31,387 nucleotides of DNA from UBA7328 sp002471345 (GTDB lineage: Bacteria > Bacteroidota > Bacteroidia > Chitinophagales > Saprospiraceae): positions 1 to 31,387 of the forward strand of contig CAXGOB010000057.1 of assembly GCA_964011275.1 (NCBI GenBank). Direction: 5' to 3'. The position numbers were made by a program, and so were the translations under genes. This document shows, piece after piece, positions 21,457-29,247 of this stretch. The notes below the pieces were generated by a model that was not told where the DNA came from, did not search any database, and saw nothing but the letters and a program-made list of their open reading frames with translations. Each line of letters opens with the position of its first letter. Within the stretch, counting starts at the first letter, position 1.

Positions 21457-24400
21457 ATGAGAAGGACAATAGAACCTACATGGAACGTGCTATTTGCATG
21501 TCTCCTCTTCCTATTTATAAATACGGACATCTGGGCATTTCAGTCCAATACTGTTCCAATTATCAATGTTAATAAGTTAGAAATCTCTGATTGCTATGCT
21601 TTAGGAAATAATTCCTTCGCACAAGTTCAATTAGAATTTTCATGGGCCAATCTTGACCCCGATGAATCTATTACATTTAAAGTAGATGGTCTCGAAAAGA
21701 CAATTCAATTAAAGTATCCAATTGTGGATAGAGCCCAAAAAATTGTGGATCACCTGCCACTCACGAGCCCTCAGGTCATCTCTTTTGACATAGAAACAAT
21801 TGTTTCGGAACATGTTATGGAAATATTTAATGAAGACCGTTCCATTTTCTTTGAAATACCTCTTGATATACCATCAGCTTGTCATAGCTCCTCATGTAAT
21901 GATGGAAATAGTATAGGAGGCAAAGTATCTTTTAACGAGGATCAATTCCAAGGACTAGGAGGAATAGAAGTCACGCTCACTGACTGTGACGGTCCTGATT
22001 GGACTATCGTCGAAACTAATGAAAAGGGAGAATATTCATTTCAAGGAATTTCTCCTGAAAAGAATTATCAGATAGTCTTTGATATCAAAAAAAATCTGGG
22101 TCTATTTGAATCTGATTCAGAAGAAAATAATAGCACGGTAAGATATGTGTCAGGATCTGCTTGTGACATTAATCTAGTCCTTACTCATCCTAACGCTTTA
22201 AGTTCTACAGATGCCGATATAAATATATTTGTACCATGCTATGTGCATGGTGCACCTTTAGCTGGAACTCGAGATGATACCGAAGCATTATTGGCTGTGC
22301 CTTATAACGGTGGCACTCCTGAAATTTTAGCCTCTGCAAGTGAAGTCGGTTCATTATGGGGTATAGCGTGGGATATTAATAATCAAGCCATGTATACTTC
22401 TGCTGTGCTCAGAAGACATTCTGGATATGGCCCTTTGGGAGTAGCAGGGGTATATAAGCATTCTTCGTCCAAAGGCCTAGAAGAATGGTTAGATGTTTCG
22501 TTTGGGGGTCGAATTAATTTTGGAGACCTAACCTCAAATAGTCAAAGAGGGCTTTCTTCTTCTCGTAGAGAACCAGCTGAGGACGAAATGGCTTGGAGCA
22601 GAGTAGGTCGTGTCGGTATTGGGGATTTAGAGATAAGTAAGGATGGCAAGTTTTTATATCTGACTAATCTGGCTGAAAGAAAACTTATCCAAATCGAGAT
22701 AGACTCTGACAATAACCCTTCAACAGTTCCAACTTTTGAAGATGTTAAAATCATTGATATTCCTTCTCCTTGCGGACTTACTGGAATAGGTCGTCCATGG
22801 GGGCTTAGCTATAAGAGTGGAACTGTATATGTAGCCGTAACTTGTGATGCTTCATCTAGTGGCTCTGCCTCAGATTTGAGAGCATTCATATATCCATATA
22901 ATGAGAGAAATGATGCATTTGGTGAAGAGATATTGGACTTTCCCCTTACATACCCTAAAGGTTCTCAAGCCGTTCATGTAAGCCAATTCAGAAATTGTGG
23001 CTCATGGCGTCCATGGAATGATGATTATAATTCTTGGTGTTCACACAATGGTTTTTATACCTCACCCCAGCCTATTGTTTCTGATATAGTGTTTAGCAAT
23101 GATGGTTCTATGACTATTGGAATCATTGATAGAAGTGCATATATGTTAGGAGCTGATGACTTGTTGCCTGATGGCTCAGGATATGAAGCAGCAATTGCGT
23201 CAGCAGGAGATATACTTCGTGCCCATAAAATTGGTACCCAATACTTTTTGGAAAGTGCTGGTCGATCTTTAGACAAACTGGGCTCTTCACAACATAATGC
23301 GCAAGGGCCAGGAGGTGGAGAGTTCTATGATGACTCATATTATTTACCTAATGGTGATTTGATTCATTCAGAACTAGCTATTGGGGCTTTAGCTCTTCAT
23401 GAAGGGCTAAATGAAATTGTATATACCGCAGTAGATCCAATTCCCTTTTCTGATTTAAACTTCTCCGGTGGCTTAAGGTGGCAATCTACCATAGATGGGT
23501 CTTATAAAAGAGCAATGGTGCTTTATCAAGGAACCCAAAGACCATTTCAAGGAAAGTCGGCTGGCCTAGGCGATTTAGAACTGGGAGTAAAAAATAAACA
23601 AACAATTGAAATTGGAGATTTTGTTTGGTTAGATATAAATAAAAATGGCCTTCAAGATGCTTGTGATTTACCTCTAGCAGACATCCATATTTGCTTGCTC
23701 AATGAAGCGGGTGAGAAATTGTCTGAAACAATTAGTGATATAGATGGAAAGTATAGCTTTTCTTCTAATGAAGTTAGCCAACTAGTAGTCGGTCACAAAT
23801 ACTTTATCACATTTGGCTGCAATGGCGAGATTTCACAAGGCCAATTACACACTGCATCTGGGAAGCTAAGCCTTACACAATCAAGAGACGAAGAACTTTT
23901 AAATTCTGATGCTGACATTCTGACTGGTCAATTGGCAATTTGCGTAAACATAAGTGAAAATAAGAATGACTATAGTTTTGATGCCGGTTTCATAAAAGAG
24001 GTTGAAGATGATGGAATTGTGGATGTTGCACTAAGGCTGCAGCTATCTGATGAAGAAAAAGAATTTACAGAACCTGGAGAGGTAATAGAGTATATCGTTG
24101 AGGTCATCAATCAAGGCGAAGTGGAAATATGTGATGTGGTTATTACCGATTATTTGTCAGGAGGTCTTTCTTTTAGCTCAGAAATACCAGGGAATGAAAA
24201 TTGGGCATTAACAGCTGAGGATAAAGTGGCCGCGACATTGGGATGCATAAATTCCGGAGAAACTCTAACTGCATATATAAAACTCACAACCACAAGTGGA
24301 TCCGGTCCTGATGATTGGACTAATTATGCAGAAGTTTCATCTATTAAAGATGTTGCTGGTAATAATATTAGCCACAGAGATATAGATTCTAAGCTTGACT

Positions 24401-27400
24401 CAAATAAAGAGAACAACGTCGGAAGTTTGCCTAAAACAGCTGCCGATAACTATATAGACGGCAACGGGTCCGCTTTATCACTTGATGGTAATGCCGAAAC
24501 AGATCAAGATAATGTAGATCCTGCAAGGCTTGAAATAATGGACGTGGCAGGGATTCTCATTCAGGCTAGTGAAGAAGAATATCATAAGTACGGAGACACG
24601 ATCAAGTTCAACTTTGTGGCAAATAACCAAGGCAGCTTTACACTCGACTCTAGTATTGTCTCAGTTTATTTGCCTAAAGGATTTGCTTTCGACCCATCAA
24701 TCCCAGGAAATGAAGACTGGACATTATTTCCTCTAGGCTTTGTATATGCTGATGTCATGCACTTGGAACCTCAAGCACTAGACACACTTTGTTTGTTTCT
24801 CAATGTAAAACCAGGAACAAGTAGCGCAGATTGGATATTGGAAGGTGAGGTCAGCCAATCTTTTAAGATTGATGGTACTGATATCAGCTTGAATGATATA
24901 GATAGCCCATTAAATTTTAATAGAAATGATAATGCCGGTGGTCTATTGAATAGCCCTGCAGACAATTTCCTTGGAGGGAATGGGACTGCCATCTTAACTC
25001 ATAGCAATGAGCCCGACTCTGATCAAGACAACGCAGATCCTGAAGAAGTGATAATTTATGATCTTGCCCTTAGAAAAGTCATAAGAAACGCTTCAGAGTT
25101 CAAATCTGGAGATAGATTAATATACACTATAGAAATTCACAATCAAGGAAATCAATCTGTAGACAATGTCGCGATAATAGACTACGGGAACCCCTCTTTA
25201 GTGTTTGACAACAGATATAATGATCACTTTGAATTTGTGAATGGAGATTTAATATACCTCCATAAAGAAATTATTACTCCTGATGAGATATTGGAGATCC
25301 CCATTTCTTTCATAATTGATAATGACAATGGTGAAGAAATTATAAACAGTGCAGAAATATCTTTTTTCACTGATCTCAATGGTCAAGATTTATCAGATAA
25401 AGATGCTGATAGCACCCCAGATGCCAATCCTGACAATGATCTTCTCATTGATGATGAAATTCGTGCTATAATTCAAGATGAAAATGAAAATAATGTCTAT
25501 TTAGACGAAATTGATTTTTCAAGTTTTCCGCAATCCATAACATGTGATAACTTCTTGGATGAAGATGATAATGACATAGCGCCGCTTCCATATTTAGATT
25601 TAAGTTTAACTAAATCATTAGTTAATGAGCCCAAAAAGTATGGTGACACTGCCGTTTATATAATAAGAATCACAAACGAAGGTGATATTTCGGCAAAGAA
25701 CACAATTGTAACTGATTATTTGCCGTCTGGTTTGGAATTCGATTATAGCTTAAACCCTGAATGGTCAGAATTAGAAAGTGAAAAATTAGTCACTGCTGTA
25801 AAAGAACTTATAAGGCCTAATGACTTTGTGGAAATTCCACTTTTTCTTACGATAAAAGAGGATCCTACATCTAATCCATTTGCACATCTTAATATAGCTG
25901 AAATCACATATGTAGAAGATGAGGATGGAAATAATGTCAGCGCAAAAGATATGGATAGCACCCCAGATGCAAGTCCGCTTAATGATATTTCGGGTCTCGG
26001 AATTAACCTTACTGATTTAGAATTGTATGTGGAGTTTCTTAGTTCTGAAGGAGAAGACGATCATGATCCAGAGCCACTTGCAATAAATGACCTTTCACTT
26101 TCAAAAGTGGTAATAAATGACAATGGGCCGTATGGTGTAGGAGAAGATGTTGAATATCTTTTATCTATAAAAAATGAAGGAAATGTGGCTGTCAAACAAG
26201 TTGTAATAGCCGATTATCCTCCTGTAGGTATGGGACTCAGTGACAATGACTTTGTTGGTTGGTTAGACAATGAAGACGGAAGTTTACTAAATGTAATTCA
26301 AGGGCCAATTTCTCCAGGAGAGGAAGTGGCAATACCTGTTGTCTTAACCGTCCTAGAATCTGCAAGAAGCAACTCAAATGATATATTAATAAACAAAGCA
26401 GAAATTCTTCAAGCAACTAATGAAGAGGGCAAAAACATCAATGACTTTGACTCTGAGCCAGCAAATCTACTATCAGCAAATACATCTGGATTAAAAGAAG
26501 ATGATGAATCTTCAGCAAGTATCATTCTTCTAGCTCTTACTCCAGTCCAATGTGACTCTCTTGTAGAAAGAGTAAGAGTAAATGTGAGTATTGGAAATAA
26601 TTGTCAAACCAAAATTCTTCCTGAATACATTTTCGCTCAAGGAGGAGTTATTCCGACGTCCGCCGATATAGACAGATATGAGTATCAAGACACAAGTGGC
26701 ATTTTACGAGTTGACAGTATTATTCCATCATATTTTTTAGGTACTTGTCTAAATGTAACTGCTTATGTGCAAGGCTGTGCTCTTTCGGGAAGTGGTAGTT
26801 TAATTCCATATAATGCCCTATTGTGTCTCGAAGACAAAGCTCCACCAAATATCTCGTGTGCCCCTTCTGATACTATTTCGTGCCTTGAAGCGAGTGAGAG
26901 ATTATTTACTGGGTTTGTTTCAGACTGCAGTGATGTAGATACTTTATTACTTGATGAGGACATAGAAGAAATTGCTTCTGGGCCATATCTCCAAAGAATA
27001 ACAAGAATGTGGCAGCTGAGAGATGCTTCGGGTAAACTTTCTGAGGTGTGTAATCAACTAATCGTGGTTAGAAGGTTAGATTTTGTAAATCAATTATCTA
27101 TCCCAACTGATACTATACTGTCATGTGATGATGTCGGTGGTATAGATGTAGTAATTCCTCCAGCCGTATCTGGATACATAACTATTGAAGGAGTCCCAAT
27201 AGGTGAAAACACAACGTTGTGTAATACAGCAGCCTTCTTTGAAGATCAAGTTCTAGTAAACAGCCCTTGTAAAAAAATCACATTGAGAATGTGGACCATA
27301 AACGAGTGGCGTCAAGGTCGAGATAGCATCATAGAAAGAGTACAATTGATAACAGTCATAGACTCCATAGCACCAACTGTAAGTGGGCTTCCTGATACTT

Positions 27401-29154
27401 TGAGGGAATTCACTTCAGACAACACTTGTTTCGCCAATGTTAATCTACCTGCTATATCCTTTTCTGAAGCCTGTAATCCATCCTCTGTAAGAGTAGATAT
27501 GTTTACTCCTACTGGTGCTGTATTTAATCAGAATGGCGGTGTCGTAAGTCTTCCTGTAGACACAAATCATATTTTCTATACGGTGACTGATGCTTGTCAT
27601 CATATCGTAAGGGACACACTGGTTGTAATTGTAACTGATAATATAGGACCTCTCACGATCTGTGAAAGCACATTAAGTCTTACGATCCCAACTTCGGCAA
27701 GCAACATTACTGTTCCTGCAGATCAATTTGATATTAACTCATTAGATGCCTGTGGTGGACCGGTAACAAAGCTTGTAAGGCATATGGACAGCACTACATT
27801 TAATGCTAACATTACTTTTAATTGTGATGATATTGGTGATACTCTTATGATAATGCTACAAGTAAGCGATCAATTAGGAAATGCTAGCACATGTATGATA
27901 AGGACTGCCATCAATGGAGATAGCTCTACTTGTGTAAGTAACCAAGTAGTAATTGTTGATATTCCACTGGCCTCTACATATGAAATAGGCGGACTAGTAT
28001 TTTCATTTCTGGGCGTCGGAATTCCAGGCGTAGAATTAAGGTCAACGGAAGGCGAGTTCACAGAGTCCGATAACTATGGAAACTATTCCCTTGGATCATT
28101 CCATGGAGATGTAGGCTATGATATCACCGCAGAATATGAATCTGATTTTGGTGTTGGAGTCTCTACATTAGATTTGCTTAAAATCCAGAGACACATCATT
28201 GGAATAGAACCATTTGATGATAATTATAGAGAAATTGCTGCTGATGTTAATAATGACAATAAAGTAAATGCGCTAGATTTAGTAATACTTAGAAAGCATA
28301 TTTTGGGTTTTCATTCCATAAATGATAGTGACAGTTGGAGGTTTATTAGTGAGACACATCAGAACGACCCAATGGGTATGCATCGAATCTCTTCACTTCA
28401 AGATGACACTGATGTAGATTTCATCGGTATTAAGATAGGAGATGTAACGGGTGATGCCGTGGATGCTCTACTAGCATCATCAAGAAACAATCAACAAAAA
28501 ATAATTACATATGACATAATTGACCTAGGTGGCTATCGGGAGATTAGTTTCAGAGCCATTGAAGACATGTCTCTATCTGGATTGCAAGCCAACTTAAACT
28601 TTAATTCAGAAATTCTAAAATTAGTAAATGTAAATGGTGCAAAGTTGAACATGACAACTGCAAATTATAATGGCAATGACCCAGGCGACCTTATTATAAG
28701 CTGGACTAGTAATGAAAATAAAGAGATAAAGAGTGGTGACATTCTATGGAGAGTTCTATTAGAAAGCAGCTCTGGCAATGAATGGAATTATGGATTAGGC
28801 TTTGAAGCATCTTTCGGTCACCTCCGTTCAGAACTTTATACAGAAGGAGAAACTTATGGCCTTATTTTAAAAAGGGCTTCTGCTCCAAATGAAGAATTAA
28901 GCGAAATCCAAAACGATCCTAATCCTTGGAGTGAACGTACTAAACTCAATTTCGAGCTTCCAAGAAGTGGCATGGTAGAACTCGAAATATTTGATGCTCA
29001 AAACAGGCTTGTGCACAATGGAACAAAAATATTTGATTCAGGAAATCAGAAATGGCTCATTTCAAATAGAGACTTAAGTCAAGGTGGTGTGTATTTTGGA
29101 AAAATGAGCTTTGAAGGAAAGACTCGAGTCTTCAAAATGATTAAAATAGAATAA
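21457..29154 (+). CDS. giant multidomain cell-surface protein (2565 aa), T9SS cargo
   Basis: The N-terminus is signal-peptide-like (VLFACLLFLFINTDIWAFQ). Domains in order are: an SdrD-B-like sandwich at ~150-245; a large beta-propeller-like region at ~258-705 (LWGIAWDINNQAMY, DLEISKDGKFLYLT, IVFSNDGSM); a second SdrD-B domain at ~717-845 (IGDFVWLDINKNGLQD); and five DUF11-type repeats starting near 855, 1028, 1199, 1379 and 1543, each closing with an Asp-rich segment. A cysteine-rich Ig/HYR-like region follows at ~1697-2165, then a carboxypeptidase-regulatory-like domain at ~2175-2228. Two dockerin-type repeats lie at ~2230-2285 (ADVNNDNKVNALDLVILRKHILG). A cohesin-like domain (~2349-2475) and a type A-like sorting domain (~2484-2565, DPNPWSERTKL ... 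GGVYFGKMSF) complete it. It is probably a secreted or surface-anchored adhesin or structural protein; no enzyme active site was recognised. Confidence 0.93.
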   Translation: MRRTIEPTWNVLFACLLFLFINTDIWAFQSNTVPIINVNKLEISDCYALGNNSFAQVQLEFSWANLDPDESITFKVDGLEKTIQLKYPIVDRAQKIVDHLPLTSPQVISFDIETIVSEHVMEIFNEDRSIFFEIPLDIPSACHSSSCNDGNSIGGKVSFNEDQFQGLGGIEVTLTDCDGPDWTIVETNEKGEYSFQGISPEKNYQIVFDIKKNLGLFESDSEENNSTVRYVSGSACDINLVLTHPNALSSTDADINIFVPCYVHGAPLAGTRDDTEALLAVPYNGGTPEILASASEVGSLWGIAWDINNQAMYTSAVLRRHSGYGPLGVAGVYKHSSSKGLEEWLDVSFGGRINFGDLTSNSQRGLSSSRREPAEDEMAWSRVGRVGIGDLEISKDGKFLYLTNLAERKLIQIEIDSDNNPSTVPTFEDVKIIDIPSPCGLTGIGRPWGLSYKSGTVYVAVTCDASSSGSASDLRAFIYPYNERNDAFGEEILDFPLTYPKGSQAVHVSQFRNCGSWRPWNDDYNSWCSHNGFYTSPQPIVSDIVFSNDGSMTIGIIDRSAYMLGADDLLPDGSGYEAAIASAGDILRAHKIGTQYFLESAGRSLDKLGSSQHNAQGPGGGEFYDDSYYLPNGDLIHSELAIGALALHEGLNEIVYTAVDPIPFSDLNFSGGLRWQSTIDGSYKRAMVLYQGTQRPFQGKSAGLGDLELGVKNKQTIEIGDFVWLDINKNGLQDACDLPLADIHICLLNEAGEKLSETISDIDGKYSFSSNEVSQLVVGHKYFITFGCNGEISQGQLHTASGKLSLTQSRDEELLNSDADILTGQLAICVNISENKNDYSFDAGFIKEVEDDGIVDVALRLQLSDEEKEFTEPGEVIEYIVEVINQGEVEICDVVITDYLSGGLSFSSEIPGNENWALTAEDKVAATLGCINSGETLTAYIKLTTTSGSGPDDWTNYAEVSSIKDVAGNNISHRDIDSKLDSNKENNVGSLPKTAADNYIDGNGSALSLDGNAETDQDNVDPARLEIMDVAGILIQASEEEYHKYGDTIKFNFVANNQGSFTLDSSIVSVYLPKGFAFDPSIPGNEDWTLFPLGFVYADVMHLEPQALDTLCLFLNVKPGTSSADWILEGEVSQSFKIDGTDISLNDIDSPLNFNRNDNAGGLLNSPADNFLGGNGTAILTHSNEPDSDQDNADPEEVIIYDLALRKVIRNASEFKSGDRLIYTIEIHNQGNQSVDNVAIIDYGNPSLVFDNRYNDHFEFVNGDLIYLHKEIITPDEILEIPISFIIDNDNGEEIINSAEISFFTDLNGQDLSDKDADSTPDANPDNDLLIDDEIRAIIQDENENNVYLDEIDFSSFPQSITCDNFLDEDDNDIAPLPYLDLSLTKSLVNEPKKYGDTAVYIIRITNEGDISAKNTIVTDYLPSGLEFDYSLNPEWSELESEKLVTAVKELIRPNDFVEIPLFLTIKEDPTSNPFAHLNIAEITYVEDEDGNNVSAKDMDSTPDASPLNDISGLGINLTDLELYVEFLSSEGEDDHDPEPLAINDLSLSKVVINDNGPYGVGEDVEYLLSIKNEGNVAVKQVVIADYPPVGMGLSDNDFVGWLDNEDGSLLNVIQGPISPGEEVAIPVVLTVLESARSNSNDILINKAEILQATNEEGKNINDFDSEPANLLSANTSGLKEDDESSASIILLALTPVQCDSLVERVRVNVSIGNNCQTKILPEYIFAQGGVIPTSADIDRYEYQDTSGILRVDSIIPSYFLGTCLNVTAYVQGCALSGSGSLIPYNALLCLEDKAPPNISCAPSDTISCLEASERLFTGFVSDCSDVDTLLLDEDIEEIASGPYLQRITRMWQLRDASGKLSEVCNQLIVVRRLDFVNQLSIPTDTILSCDDVGGIDVVIPPAVSGYITIEGVPIGENTTLCNTAAFFEDQVLVNSPCKKITLRMWTINEWRQGRDSIIERVQLITVIDSIAPTVSGLPDTLREFTSDNTCFANVNLPAISFSEACNPSSVRVDMFTPTGAVFNQNGGVVSLPVDTNHIFYTVTDACHHIVRDTLVVIVTDNIGPLTICESTLSLTIPTSASNITVPADQFDINSLDACGGPVTKLVRHMDSTTFNANITFNCDDIGDTLMIMLQVSDQLGNASTCMIRTAINGDSSTCVSNQVVIVDIPLASTYEIGGLVFSFLGVGIPGVELRSTEGEFTESDNYGNYSLGSFHGDVGYDITAEYESDFGVGVSTLDLLKIQRHIIGIEPFDDNYREIAADVNNDNKVNALDLVILRKHILGFHSINDSDSWRFISETHQNDPMGMHRISSLQDDTDVDFIGIKIGDVTGDAVDALLASSRNNQQKIITYDIIDLGGYREISFRAIEDMSLSGLQANLNFNSEILKLVNVNGAKLNMTTANYNGNDPGDLIISWTSNENKEIKSGDILWRVLLESSSGNEWNYGLGFEASFGHLRSELYTEGETYGLILKRASAPNEELSEIQNDPNPWSERTKLNFELPRSGMVELEIFDAQNRLVHNGTKIFDSGNQKWLISNRDLSQGGVYFGKMSFEGKTRVFKMIKIE

Positions 29155-29201
29155 TACATTCTCTTTAAAAACTCTCAATAACAGTAAAAATTGGTCTTCT
29201 C

Positions 29202-29247
29202 AAAGTGTCTGCTGTGCTCCCGAAGCATTGTAGGCACTTTCTTCTTT
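29202..29247 (+). terminator. terminator of the giant surface-protein gene
   Basis: Arms 29202-29218 and 29224-29240 pair at 16 of 17 positions (three G-U wobbles, one T-T mismatch) around a CCCGA loop, then CTTCTTT. The wobbles favour the plus-strand transcript, because on the minus strand they become A-C mismatches. It lies about 48 bp after the giant gene stop and touches the stop codon of the convergent barrel gene. Confidence 0.65.

Noticed and set aside
24000..26530. DNA-level tandem repeat across the DUF11 region.
   Set aside because: The units resemble each other in protein sequence only; nucleotide sequences have diverged and no direct repeat longer than about a dozen bases was evident by eye.
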